20,999 nt of DNA from a bacterium (GCA_017442645.1 JAFRZH010000036.1:1-20999); one strand, 5' to 3'. Counted from the stretch's first letter, positions 8,686-17,634 are shown. The notes: generated by a model not told the origin, from the letters alone. Made by a program: numbers and translations.

Positions 8686-9225
8686 CTATGAATAAATTTG
8701 CTTTTTATTCTGTAACTTAAATTCTGTTTGATCTTCTTTTATTTTATCTTCACATTCCTTCATAAAATTTTCCCCATCAAAAGGCAAAGTTCAAAATTCT
8801 CTTTCAAGCTCATAAAACAAAACAGCATAAAGATAAAGTCTTATTTCCTTTTCAACAGCTCTTAAAGGTTCTCCAGTACTCACAAAACAATATCTCTCTT
8901 CTAAATGTTTATCTAAATCATCACTAAATTTTTCAAATTTTCACTCATCATCCACTTGTACCAATCATAATGTATGAAACTTAGAAAACAAAGCTGACGG
9001 AATATCATACTCTCCATAGTAAAACCATTTTTTTTCCCAAGAAAAAACTTGTTTTAACCTAACATGTAACCAGTAAATATAATAATTATTCTTTTCAGAC
9101 AACTGAGGTGCAAGAGTATTATATAAGGTTTTTCTGACCCTTTGCACCATACCAAATAAATCTAAAGGAGCTTCAAAGTCATAAAAAGAGGCATTAATAT
9201 CATAGAAAATATCATACGAATCCAT
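8686..9225 (-). CDS. Hypothetical protein in the hrcA-proS gene group
   Basis: 179 residues with TGA as Gly; no family recognised. It begins MDSYDIFYDINASFYDFEAP, is rich in Phe, Tyr, Leu, Glu and Lys, and looks like a mostly helical soluble protein without signal peptide or membrane segment. A Trp/Tyr/Lys cluster (QVFSWEKKWFYYGEY) near residue 65 and a charged C-terminus (ECEDKIKEDQTEFKLQNKK) are the only distinctive parts. It starts 35 bases after the Nudix gene stop and precedes proS by 88 bases, so cotranscription is likely. The frame passes through two or three TGA codons and ends at TAG 8686-8688. Confidence 0.75.
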
Positions 9226-9260
9226 GGTAATAAATAATAAGAAATGAAAAAGAGAAAAAA

Positions 9261-9764
9261 CTATGCAGAAATCTTTTTCAAAAGCTCTTGTTTTGCATTC
9301 TGAACTTTTTGATCCTGTTTCACGAGAAAATACGAACTTCTAATCAATTCTCTGATATCTTCATAATAAATCAAATTAATCACTTCCTGAATCGTAGCTC
9401 GCTTATACACTCCAATATACCCTTCCCCTTCAATCACACGTACATCTTCAGGATTTCCTTTATATTCCATCAAGAAATACGTCACATCTTTATTTAAATG
9501 TCCTCTTTTAGTTTCATTACTTCTCAATGAAGTAGTTCCCAAAAATTGTTTAACCATCAATTTATCTAAAGACAACGAAGTCTCTTCTCAAATTTCTCTG
9601 AGTGCAGCTTGTTTTTCGTTTTCTCCTTCTTGAATTTTTCCTTTAGGAGCAACTCGTTCAATTTTTCAAGACAAAGCATGTCTTTTGATCAGTAGATACC
9701 TCGGATCTCCATCCGGAGCAAGATAATAAATAATACCTCCTGCACTTTGTACAATTTCTTCCAT
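9261..9764 (-). CDS. Nudix hydrolase
   Basis: 167 residues. Nudix enzymes hydrolyse nucleoside diphosphates linked to another group, such as damaged dNTPs or dinucleoside polyphosphates, using a metal-binding helix. The full Nudix box is visible at about residues 41-63: GKIQEGENEKQAALREIGEET, fitting G-x5-E-x7-REUxEExGU, with the inner glycine of REIGEET written TGA. The start fits the family: MEEIVQSAGGIIYYL is the first strand, followed by RYLLIKRH and RVAPKGK. The exact substrate cannot be read from sequence. It sits 21 bases after the coiled-coil gene and 35 bases before the next gene in the same operon. Confidence 0.88.
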
Positions 9765-9785
9765 CGTATAATAAAAAATAAAGAA

Positions 9786-10292
9786 TTATGAAATTAAGGA
9801 ACGAATCCACTCTTGCATTTTTGCAGCAATACGATTTTCATCTTGTCACTGAGCAATATCTGCTATATTCTTTGCTGCATCTTTTCTTCCCTCCTCTGCT
9901 TGTTGCTCCAAAAAAGAGACAGAAGTCTGATGATTTTCAGGTTGCAAACGAGGATTTCAAGGAACATTAAATCATTGTTGTAATTTCAATTTCTGTAATT
10001 CTGCGATTTCTTTTCTCAATTCTGCAATTTCCTGACTTCCCACCATATCGACTTGTCCCAATGCTTCAACTTTCTGCGTAAGAAGAGAAATTTTGTCTTC
10101 AAGCTGTGCAAAGTTCAAAGAAACTTCACGATTTCCATCAGACTTCTCTTTTTTTTCTTGATTTTCTTGTTCTTTTCATTTCTCTTGTTCTAATTGTATT
10201 TTCAAAGCATTCAATTCCTCTCCAATAGTATTTAAGTCATTTTTTAGCTGTTCTGATTGATTTTTCAAAAGATCCGTCATTCAAATAGGCAT
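9786..10292 (-). CDS. Coiled-coil protein downstream of hrcA
   Basis: 168 residues with TGA as Gly; no family recognised. Residues about 5-105 are rich in Gln, Glu, Lys and Leu with heptad-like spacing (LKNDLNTIGEELNALKIQLEQEK, LNFAQLEDKISLLTQKVEAL, IAELRKEIAELQKLKLQQ), a strong coiled coil. A Pro/Gly/Asn linker (GFNVPGNPRLQPENHQ) leads to a short helical end with IRSLIS. It occupies the place where grpE often follows hrcA, but GrpE signatures are not visible. The start may be ATG 10292 or ATG 10280, the fifth codon. It begins 12 bases after the hrcA stop. Confidence 0.75.
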
Positions 10293-10304
10293 GATAAATA
10301 AAGA

Positions 10305-10970
10305 TTATTTCAATTTCTGATTCAATTGAGACAAAATCGCAACATTTTTCTTATAGTCGACTCTCATCGGACCTACAATCGCAAGGATACAGTCATATTT
10401 TTCCACAATCACTTTGGAATACACCGCAGAAATCACCGTTTCATCATCCTCAATAAACGTATAATAAACTTGGTTATTTTTGAGGATTTTCTCATCGATA
10501 TACTTCACGATTTTCTGCTCTTCGATAAAGGAAATAATATGCTTCGTTTCCTCATAATCACTTTTGGTGGGATCTTTGAGAAGATTATTTACCCCAAGAT
10601 AATAATACTCATCATTCCTCAAAAATCAAATAATCACTCCATCCACAAGTCCTCCCAACATTTCGACTAATTCTTTCATATTATTTCTCACATTTCCCAC
10701 TTCTTCTTGATTTTTTTCATCCATCTGCGCAAGATAATGCTCCAAATAATACTTCAAACCTTCTACCGTTGGCAATCTTCCACTCGAATTATAAGGTTGA
10801 TAGACCATCCCTTGTTTTTCCAGTTGATTGAGATACTTTCTCAGCGTCGAAGGAGCATAATCCACACTCTCCAAACTATTTAAAAATTTGGAACCTACCG
10901 GCTCCCCTTTATCCACATAGGTATCGATCACTACATTGAGCAATGATAATAACTTTTCATCCTGTTTCAT
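10305..10970 (-). CDS. hrcA: Heat-shock repressor HrcA, compact form
   Basis: 221 residues, against about 340 in Bacillus. HrcA is the winged-helix repressor of chaperone operons. The N-terminal DNA-binding part is well kept: NVVIDTYVDKGEPVGSKFL, then APSTLRKYLNQLEKQGMVYQPYNSSGRLPTVEGLKYYL. The C-terminal signature AIVGPMRVDYKKNVAILSQL is also present. The missing length is from the middle and GAF-like region. Glycine 115 (VIIGFL) is TGA. I chose ATG 10970; a GTG four codons upstream (10982) is possible. No groEL, dnaK or dnaJ lies nearby, and no CIRCE inverted repeat was found. It heads an apparent five-gene group running to proS. Confidence 0.92.
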
Positions 10971-11011
10971 GGGAAAGTTCACTAAAAAGATAAAAAGTAT
11001 CCAACACCTCT

Positions 11012-11039
11012 ATTATAATAATTTTCGATATTTTAACAA
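11012..11039 (-). promoter_or_regulatory. Promoter of the hrcA-led gene group
   Basis: On the minus strand TTGTTA, 16 bases, TATAAT, about 40 bases before the hrcA start. No CIRCE-like palindrome overlaps it. Confidence 0.65.
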
Positions 11040-11155
11040 GAAAAAAGATGGAAAAAAATCTGAATAAAAAAAACAATTTCAAAAATAATTTTCATACCGT
11101 CAAAAGCCGAAGGATTTTTTTCTCTTTTTTAAAAGTGAGATATCCGTAAGACAGG

Positions 11156-11185
11156 GGGATTTGCTGATATTTTTGTCCTTCTTTT
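11156..11185. repeat. Dispersed repeat copy (partner at 15426-15455)
   Basis: Thirty bases starting GGGATTTGCTGATAT match 27 of 30 bases of the stretch at 15426-15455 in the murE-glyS gap, on the same strand. A flanking fragment (CCGAAGGATTTT at 11108) also resembles 15421. The copy lies just downstream of the ferredoxin-type gene and lacks the palindromes around the other copy. Confidence 0.7.
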
Positions 11186-11191
11186 ATTTTC

Positions 11192-11578
11192 CTAACAGCA
11201 ATACAATTTATCAGGAGTTTTCATCCCTTCCTCGACTTTTCAGAAAGGATTTCTGTATTTTTCGATATTTTCTAACATCTGTTCATTTTCAGGAGAAGAA
11301 AATCCCTGAGCAACTACGAATTCCCTTACTTTAATCACATCAAAACCACATTTCAGCGGACAAACGGCAACACAAGCTTCACATCCATTACAATACTCAA
11401 AAAAATATTTCCCTCAAATCTGAATATTTCCCTCCTGTAAGGCTTGAAAAGAGAGATTTTTTCCTCTTGGAGAAGCGATTTCATCTTTGAGAACTCTATA
11501 AACAGGACAAACATTTTTACAAAGTCCACATTGAGAACAGACAGACTTTTCATCTCTTTTTATTCTTTCTGTCATCAT
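11192..11578 (-). CDS. HdrC/GlpC-like ferredoxin subunit with two [4Fe-4S] motifs
   Basis: 128 residues. Two cysteine motifs of the bacterial ferredoxin kind are visible: CSQCGLCKNVCPVYR near residue 14 and CNGCEACVAVCPLKCG near residue 64, separated by the conserved SPRGK segment. This is the electron-carrying domain of HdrC, GlpC, LldF/LutB and related oxidoreductases. The C-terminal 50 residues are polar and it ends in CC just before TAG. It starts ATGATG inside the end of the upstream CCG gene (19-base overlap), so translation is probably coupled and the two proteins likely form a complex. The TGA glycines are in IQIGGKY and NPFGKVEE. The electron donor and acceptor are not evident. Confidence 0.85.
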
Positions 11579-12303
11579 TTTTTCTTATCTTCTAAAATAA
11601 TTTCTGAAAATTCTTTTACCTCAATATTTTGAGCATATTTTTTGAACTGAAAATAACACATTGGACAAGGACTGGTTAAATTGGCACCTTCTGAGATTTC
11701 TGAAAGCACTTGCTGACAGATTTTCTCGGATAATTCCGGATTATTATTGACCAAACCACCTCCTCCCCCACAACAGAAAGACTGTTCTCTCGAATGAGAA
11801 AGCTCTTGGACTTGATATCCCATTTTATGTAAAATTTCTCTTGGTTCCTCATAAATTCACGACAATCTTCCCAAATGGCAAGGATCATGATAAGTAATTT
11901 CCTTGAGAACGGGATAATCTTTCAGACTTTTTTCCTTTCTTTTCAAAGTCTGCGTAATATGCTCAACCTTAATCCCGTGTTCTTCTTCCAAACGATACTG
12001 ATATTTGAGCATATGATAACAAGCAGGACAATTGGTAATAATCAAACCTACCGCATGTTCTTTGAAAATTTCGATATTTCTCGCTTTGATTTTTTCGTAA
12101 GCATCTCTCATTCCTGCTCTCAAAACAGGACTTCCACAGCAATATTCCTTATCGGAAAGCTTGATAAAATCGATTCACAAACTCTGTAAAATCTCCTCAT
12201 AATTTTGCTGAATACCGGGAAGAAGGGCTTTCGTGAGACATCAAGGATAATACAAAGTATTGGTTCCAAGGATTTTATCTAAGATTTTTCTGAAAAAACT
12301 CAT
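11560..12303 (-). CDS. HdrB-like CCG-domain Fe-S protein
   Basis: 247 residues with two CCG (DUF224) modules. First: YYPGCLTK near residue 20, EYCCGSPVLRAG near 60 and TNCPACYHML near 95. Second: DPCHLGR, FCCGGGGG and PCPMCYFQF. CCG modules bind unusual [4Fe-4S] clusters in heterodisulfide reductase HdrB, GlpC, LutA/LldE and GlcF. The protein is built like a stand-alone HdrB-type subunit and pairs with the overlapping ferredoxin gene downstream. TGA glycines include YPGCLTK, SLGIDF and RLSG; the frame reads through two adjacent TGA codons (GGQKE) before TAA. No flavin or catalytic partner subunit is in the window, so the substrate is unknown. Confidence 0.88.
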
Positions 12304-12369
12304 GGATAAGTTGATAAATAAACATTCACATTAAAAAAATTTAAAAAACGATAGCAAATGGAAATAAAT

Positions 12370-12399
12370 TTGAAAAAAAAAAAAAAAAACAAATATAAT
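12370..12399 (+). promoter_or_regulatory. Promoter of the membrane coiled-coil gene
   Basis: TTGAAA, an 18-base almost pure A spacer (A-tract), and TATAAT at 12394-12399 continuing as TATAATTAAAG, the same 11 bases as at 3779. Confidence 0.65.
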
Positions 12400-12436
12400 T
12401 AAAGTAAATTAATTATTATTTTATTTAAAAAAGAGA

Positions 12437-13645
12437 ATGGCCTCATTAATAAATATATTGTTCGGTATTGATGACCCAAGACCCGATGTTGACTCCAGTA
12501 ATATAATGAAAAAATTAAATACTGAAAGACAAAAAGTTACTATACAAAATGGAAGCACAATGGGAAAGTTTTATAAACTAATCAACGGAATACGAGAGGA
12601 GACAGGCATGTATGTTGATAACGCAAGATCCCCAGAAGAAAAAGAAAAAATTAGAAAAAGAATTTACACATTTCTCATAGCAGTAGGACTCATCATAATC
12701 TGAGTACCACTTTATATTACAGTAAATAACTTTAACAGTTCCAACCAAATAAACACTAAACAAGCCCCAAAAGATACTACCACCACAGTCATCGACACAA
12801 CAAAAACACCTTACACCCCAAGAGAGCACAACATTTTTTCACAAAACAAACCTTTAGATATTAATGACGAGAATATTTCAATCCAAATTGAAATTAACGA
12901 AAACTTACCTAGAAATACAGTAGCATCCGATAATAATATTTATAAACAAGCAATAAGAGAACTCTGGAAGCAATTTACAGAAAGTGAAAAAGGAAAATAT
13001 AAAAAAGCAAATGCAAAAATACAAGAAGAGAAAGGGAAAAAGAAGGCAATATGGCGAGATATAATAATGACTTTAATAAAACAATGAGACGAAAATCTTG
13101 CAAAAAAAATAATATCCTATCTCCATGAGAATAGTTCATTGAAAGAATTTATAATAATAACTGATAATAAAGATGTTGAAGTAATAGAGTTGAAGGGACA
13201 AGAAAATACAAATACGATACAAAAAGCAACTAAAAAGGAAATAAAAGACACCATTAGTTCTCAACCAAAAATTCAAATACCAGAATACACTATAAGAGAA
13301 ACTCCTAATTTTAAAGCAAAAGTACGCGATATTGTATATAACAAAGTCATAGAACTAGAAGCAAATCTAGGGAAATTAAATAAAGAAATATTCGAATTAA
13401 AGAAAGAGGAGAAGAAATATAGTCCAACCGGTAACATGACAGAATTATTAGAAATACTTACAAAAAGAAAAAAATTAGAACAAAAGACTAAAAAAATAGC
13501 AAACGAAATGGCAAACTATGAAACAGTGTTAGGTTTACTAGATAGTTCCACTGAAACTAACGACGAAAAAATAGCAAAACTAGTTAATACACTAGCTACA
13601 GGAGATGTAAAAAATTACATAAAAAAGAATCTAAACAAAAATTAA
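12437..13645 (+). CDS. Membrane-anchored protein with large coiled-coil exposed domain
   Basis: 402 residues; glycines 89 and 217 are TGA. No family recognised. Residues 1-75 are polar and basic, followed by one hydrophobic segment at about 76-96 (YTFLIAVGLIIIGVPLYITV). A Thr/Asn-rich linker (DTTTTVIDTTKTP) leads to about 280 Lys/Glu/Asn-rich residues, including heptad-like stretches near the C-terminus (KVIELEANLGKLNKEIFELKK; LLEILTKRKKLEQKTKKIANE). The topology suggests a cytoplasmic N-terminus and a long exposed helical domain. It has its own promoter, an AAAGAG ribosome-binding-like run just before the ATG, and a terminator, so it is a single-gene unit. It diverges from the HdrB-like gene. 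Confidence 0.8.
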
Positions 13646-13681
13646 AAAAATCTGACTCTCCGAAAAAGAATCAGATTTTTT
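13646..13681. terminator. Bidirectional terminator between convergent genes
   Basis: AAAAATCTGA pairs with TCAGATTTTT across a 15-base loop. A-run on one side and T-run on the other make it usable from both strands: the coiled-coil gene (stop 13645) and murE (stop 13687). Confidence 0.85.
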
Positions 13682-13686
13682 GTTCT

Positions 13687-15162
13687 TTAATGAGGGATTC
13701 CAAACATTCCTGTCGGTTGAGTTGATACCGTTTGTTGCATCATCTGTTGAAAAGTCTGTTGCTGAACGGGTTGCTGAACTTGATGTCTTTTTCTAATCTC
13801 CTGAAGATACCTATTTTTAATCTCTGCAACATTACTGAGTCAGACTTTTTGTTCTTTTAAAAGATTGAGTAATTCTGCTTTATCATCAAATTCTCTTGGT
13901 CCAAAATTGGTAGATTGCGTTTTTTCATGTCCTCTTCCTGCAAAGATAACAATATCCCCCGATTGTGCAATCTCTGTAGCAAATTTCATTGCATACTGTC
14001 TCTCAGGGATAATGAAAAATTCGTTTCAAAGCACCGCATCAGAATTAAAGTCTTTCACCATATCATTCAGAATTTTTAATCTATTTTCAGTACTTGGATC
14101 ATCATCTGTAAAAATGGTTACATCAGAGTTTTGAAGTGCGATATTTCCCATTTGATGTCTTTTGTCTTTATCCCTATTTCCCGGAGCACCGCACACCAAA
14201 ATAACTCTCCCCTTCCCTTTTGCATGCTGAGCGAAAGTCAAGATTTTATCCAAACCATCAGGAGTATGAGCAAAATCGATATAATATCTCACTCCATTTT
14301 CCGCATAGACTGGCTCCATTCTTCCTGAGATTCCCCCAAAATTTTCAACCGATTTGATCGCAAGCGGAAGTTCAAGCCCCATTTCCGTGACCGTTGCCAA
14401 TGCTCCTAAGATATTACAAATATTATACGCTCCCGTTAAATAGGTTGTTGCCGTATATCTCTGCCCAAGATAAGAAAATTCAAAATACGTTCCTTCAAAA
14501 CTCTCATCAATCAAGGTTGCCTTGAGAACAGAAGAATTATTGATACTGAAGGAGATTTTTTTGTCGAATGCCATTTCTTCAAACCACTTTTTCCCATACG
14601 AATCATCGGTGCAAAAAGCCGCATATTTATTCTCTTTTCCATTCTGCAAAACATATTTGAAAAGTTTTCTCTTTGCTTCAGCATAATGATCCATATCTCC
14701 ATGATAATCTAGATGATCTTGAGTAATATTCGTCAAAACTGCGAAATCGAATTTAATCCCCTCAAATCTAAACTGATCTAATCCTTGAGAACTTACTTCC
14801 AAAACTGCGATTTTACAACCACTTGCTCTCGCAGTAGCCAAAATATTTTGCAAATCTACCACATCAGGAGAAGTCATTCCTTTCGTATTGGGAAGAAGTT
14901 GATTTCCTACTTTGATACAAGCAGTAGAAATAGCCACCGTCGGAGCGATATTTTCATTGAGAATTTTGTGGAGAAGATTCACCACGGTTGTCTTTCCATT
15001 GGTTCCTGTTACTCCGATTACGAACATCTCTTTGGAAGGATTTTCACTCAAGAAATTATAAAACTTTGCTCTATATTTTTTATAACTTTGATAAAGCAAA
15101 TTGTCCTTAAATTCATTATACCACTTGTCGTAAGCAAAAAGTTTTTTCAAAAATTCTTTCAT
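13687..15162 (-). CDS. murE: UDP-MurNAc-tripeptide synthetase MurE
   Basis: 491 residues. MurE adds the third amino acid to UDP-MurNAc-L-Ala-D-Glu in murein synthesis. Visible: ATP loop VTGTNGKTT (51-59), TSPDVVDLQ, EVSSQGLD, TNITQDHLDYHG, the YAEAKRKLF lysine region, SGRMEPV, DFAHTPDGLD, CGAPGNRDKDKR and GRGHEKTQ (409-416). The N-terminal uridine-binding domain is short, with the ATP loop beginning 50 residues in rather than about 100. The specificity motif, DNPR in diaminopimelate enzymes, reads DDDPST here (353-358), so the added residue is probably not diaminopimelate. A Gln-rich tail (460-484) follows the catalytic core. Glycines 379 and 441 are TGA. I chose ATG 15162 with a weak TAGG upstream; ATG 15207 would add a hydrophobic leader of 15 residues. 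Confidence 0.93.
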
Positions 15163-15276
15163 CAAGTACCTATAAAAAATGAAAAAGAAGAAAATTCTGA
15201 ACATCATTCAAGAATTATCCTTATTCTTATAAAGTTTTTGATTCCCTTTTCAAGAAAAATTAAGCCAAGACAACGT

Positions 15277-15375
15277 GTCATGTTGAGCACAGCGAAACAT
15301 CTTGTAATATCTTAAGATTCTTCGTTGCACTCAGAATAACCCCTTCTGTCCTGTTGAGCGAAGTGAAACATCTTA
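15277..15375. repeat. Direct and inverted copies of a 28-base repeat
   Basis: Two direct copies, 15277-15304 and 15348-15375, share 23 of 28 bases (core TGTTGAGC...GAAACATCTT). A third, inverted and more diverged copy lies between them at 15314-15340, so copy 1 and the inverted copy can fold into an imperfect hairpin. The TGAGC...GCGAA core resembles interspersed intergenic repeats seen in many environmental bacterial genomes; that comparison is from memory. Confidence 0.7.
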
Positions 15376-15393
15376 AAAGATATCAAAATTTTC

Positions 15394-15535
15394 CCCTTTG
15401 CAAAGGGATACGGTCGGAGACCGAAGGGATTTTCTGATATCTTTGTCCCTCTTTTGAAAGAGGGAGGACCGCTTGCGGTGGGAGATTTTTTTTAAAATCC
15501 TCAGTCACTTCGTGACAGCTCCTTTAAAAAGGAGC
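15394..15535. repeat. Array of six short perfect palindromes
   Basis: Six different hairpins in 142 bases: CCCTTTGCAAAGGG (15394), CGGTCGGAGACCG (15411), CCCTCTTTTGAAAGAGGG (15447), ACCGCTTGCGGT (15468), GTCACTTCGTGAC (15504) and GCTCCTTTAAAAAGGAGC (15518). GC content is far above the surroundings. There is no open frame on either strand. The stretch 15426-15455 recurs at 11156. With the repeats on its left and the glyS terminator on its right it fills the 459-base gap between murE and glyS (15163-15621), in which I see no gene. Confidence 0.75.
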
Positions 15536-15550
15536 AAAACATTGCATACA

Positions 15551-15579
15551 TAAAAAAAGGACAGGAAGAATCCTGTCCC
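15551..15579 (-). terminator. glyS terminator
   Basis: On the minus strand GGACAGGA, loop TTCT, TCCTGTCC, then seven T, 43 bases after the glyS stop. The 8-bp stem is perfect. Confidence 0.9.
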
Positions 15580-15621
15580 TACCTACCGTATCAAATCTCT
15601 CCCATCACTTCGTAAGGTTCT

Positions 15622-17046
15622 CTACTCCATAAAACTTGCAATTTCTGAAATTTTGATTCTTTTCTGTTCCATAGAATCTCTCATTCTGATCGTAACCGTT
15701 TCTTCATCTTCAGTACTTTGTTGATCGATCGTAATACAGAAAGGTGTTCCAATTTCATCTTGTCTTCTATATCTTTTTCCAATTGCTCCACTATCATCAT
15801 ATTCACAAGCGTAGTTTTTTGTCAGACTTTTAAAGATTTTTTTTGCAATTTCTACTTGCTTTTCATCTTTTTTCACGAGAGGAAGGATTGCAAATTTGAT
15901 CGGAGCAATCTGTTTTGGAAATCTTACAACGATACGGCTATCTCCTCCTTCAAGTTCTTCTTCATCATAAAACTCCAACATCGTAACCATTACCTGTCTT
16001 CCAAGTCCCATAGAAGCCTCGATACATCGTGGAATATATCTTTTTCCTGTAAAAGGATCCGTATATTGAAGGTCTTTTCCACTGGTATTTTGATGTTGAG
16101 TAAGATCATACGCAGATCTATTGTGAACTCCTTGCACTTCTCCGAATCCTCGTGGATAAAGATATTCTACATCCGTAGCAGCTTTTGCATAATGAGCTAA
16201 TTTTTCATGATCTTTGAATCTCAAATGTTCTGGGTTAATTCCGATCACTTGAGTCCAATAATCCATACTATCTTTTTTCCATTGATTGTATGTTTCCATA
16301 GCTTTTTCTTCATCATCTTCAACGAAATATTCGATCTCCATTTGTTCAAACTCTCTCGTTCTATACAAAAACTGTCCTGGAGTGATTTCATTTCTAAAAG
16401 CTTTTCAAATCTGAGCTAAACCAAAAGGAATCCTATTTCTCGTGGTATCAAGTACGGATTTAAAGTCTGTGAATAAAGACTGACATGTTTCAGGTCTCAT
16501 ATACACTTTACTTGAATCATCAGCAACAGGTCCTAAATGACTTGAAAGCATGAGGTTAAAATTTCTACATTCTGTCCAATCAGCTTTCTTTCCCGTATCA
16601 GGATTATTTGGAATATATTTTACGATAAACTCTCTCATGCCTTCATTTCCTCGTGATTCTGGAGAAAGATTCTTGACTCCATATTCTTTCGCGAGGTCTT
16701 CGTCAGACTTTCCTTCTCTTTTTTCTTCAAAGAATGCTTCAATGATTTTATCAGCACGGAATCTTTGTCCATTCGTTTTGTCATCGATCAAAGCATCTGA
16801 AAAAGAAGCAAGATGTCCACTGGCTTGCCAAGTCGTAGGATGAGCAATAATTGCTGTATCCATAAAAACGACATCATCTCTTTCTTGCGTAAAATGTTTT
16901 ACCCAAAGATCTGCAAGATTTTTTTTCAATTTCGCTCCATAAGGTCCAAAATCCCAAGCGTTTGCAAGTCCTCCATAAATTTCAGAATTGGGATAAACGA
17001 ATCCTTTTCTTTTGGCTCGTGCCACAATTGTATCAAGTTCTACCAT
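15622..17046 (-). CDS. glyS: Glycyl-tRNA synthetase, dimeric class II type
   Basis: 474 residues, the alpha-2 type found in Thermus, archaea and eukaryotes rather than the two-subunit GlyQ/GlyS enzyme. Visible: start with RAKRKGFVYPNSEIYGG, NAWDFGPYGAKLKKNL, motif 2 region ([31 protein letters not shown]), HNRSAYDLTQHQ, IEASMGLGRQVMVTML and the anticodon-binding domain (APIKFAILPLVKKDE...IGKRYRRQDEIGTPFCITID). Glycine 214 is TGA, the only such codon in the gene although it has several dozen glycines. The amino-acid-site segment reads RPETCQSLF where RPETAQ is usual. In organisms using UGA for glycine this enzyme must also charge the extra tRNA-Gly(UCA). The gene has its own promoter and terminator. 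Confidence 0.95.
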
Positions 17047-17075
17047 AAGAATTGATAAGTAAATAAACGTTATTT

Positions 17076-17103
17076 TTTATAGTTTTTGATAGAGAAAAGT
17101 CAA
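17076..17103 (-). promoter_or_regulatory. glyS promoter
   Basis: On the minus strand TTGACT, 16 bases, TATAAA, 29 bases before the glyS ATG. Its spacer contains most of a 19-base stretch (17078-17096) that is repeated exactly at 5393-5411 just after ychF. Confidence 0.65.
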
Positions 17104-17127
17104 ATCTTTTTAAACAAGAGAAAAATA

Positions 17128-17154
17128 AAAAAAAGGAGAAAACCGAATTCTCCT
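17128..17154 (-). terminator. Terminator abutting a stop codon
   Basis: On the minus strand AGGAGAA, a 7-base loop, TTCTCCT, then a T run, beginning directly after the TAG at 17155. Confidence 0.85.
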
Positions 17155-17634
17155 CTAATTTTCATCTTGAACCGTATCAAGAATTTCTTCCTTCGTACAA
17201 TCTTTTTTAACTTCTTCATTAAAGATTATCGCCTTTGTAAGATACTTTTCCAAAGTATAATTTAAATTATTCTTCGGCTCAACCAATAAACTTTCATACG
17301 TTTCATGAAGATCATCCAAAGTTCAAGAATCAATACATCCTTTATCTTCTGCAGTAGTAATCATCGTTTCAAAATAATCTTCCAAATCATATTTTTTCTT
17401 CAGTCGCTCTCCATTATGCCCAAAAAGATTTTGAAAAAAGACTTCCACATTTTTTGCAATAGTAGTATAACTCGAAGTAATGGAAATTGCCTCTGCATGA
17501 TTTTTATTCAAATAACAACCACACATAACAAGCAAGATTACTCAAATAATCAATTTTATCGTATTTTTTCTCAGACTTTTTTTTATTTTTTCCGGAGTTC
17601 GAATCTCCTTTTCTTCTTTTATTTCTGCTGTCAT
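17155..17634 (-). CDS. Small membrane-anchored hypothetical protein
   Basis: 159 residues with TGA as Gly (two places: LIIGVI and DSGTLDD). No family recognised. A charged N-terminus (about 25 residues, Lys/Glu-rich) precedes a hydrophobic segment at about 26-42 (IKLIIGVILLVMCGCYL). The Cys-Gly-Cys at its end is not a proper lipobox, so a signal anchor is more likely than a lipoprotein. The exposed 115 residues are mixed helical with two further cysteines (KGCIDSG, KKDCTKEE) that might form a disulfide. Start ATG 17634; a GTG one codon upstream is possible. It diverges from the calpain-like gene and is closed by a terminator right at its stop. Confidence 0.75.

Noticed and set aside
9786..10292. 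grpE, expected after hrcA
   Set aside because: The protein is a coiled coil but none of the GrpE C-terminal signatures is present, so it is left unnamed.
10983..11040. CIRCE operator upstream of hrcA
   Set aside because: No TTAGCACTC-N9-GAGTGCTAA-like inverted repeat is present.
14785..15315. 176-residue plus-strand frame
   Set aside because: It lies mostly antisense to the conserved murE core and runs into the repeat region; composition is Ser/Phe/Ile-rich as expected for a shadow frame.
15277..15535. CRISPR array or tRNA cluster in the palindrome-rich gap
   Set aside because: The palindromes differ from each other, spacing is irregular, there are no regular spacers, and no cloverleaf with a T-loop can be drawn.
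17535..17634. Lipoprotein signal in the protein at 17155-17634
   Set aside because: The MCGC at the end of the hydrophobic segment lacks the usual small residues and Leu of a lipobox, and the basic N-terminus is too long.
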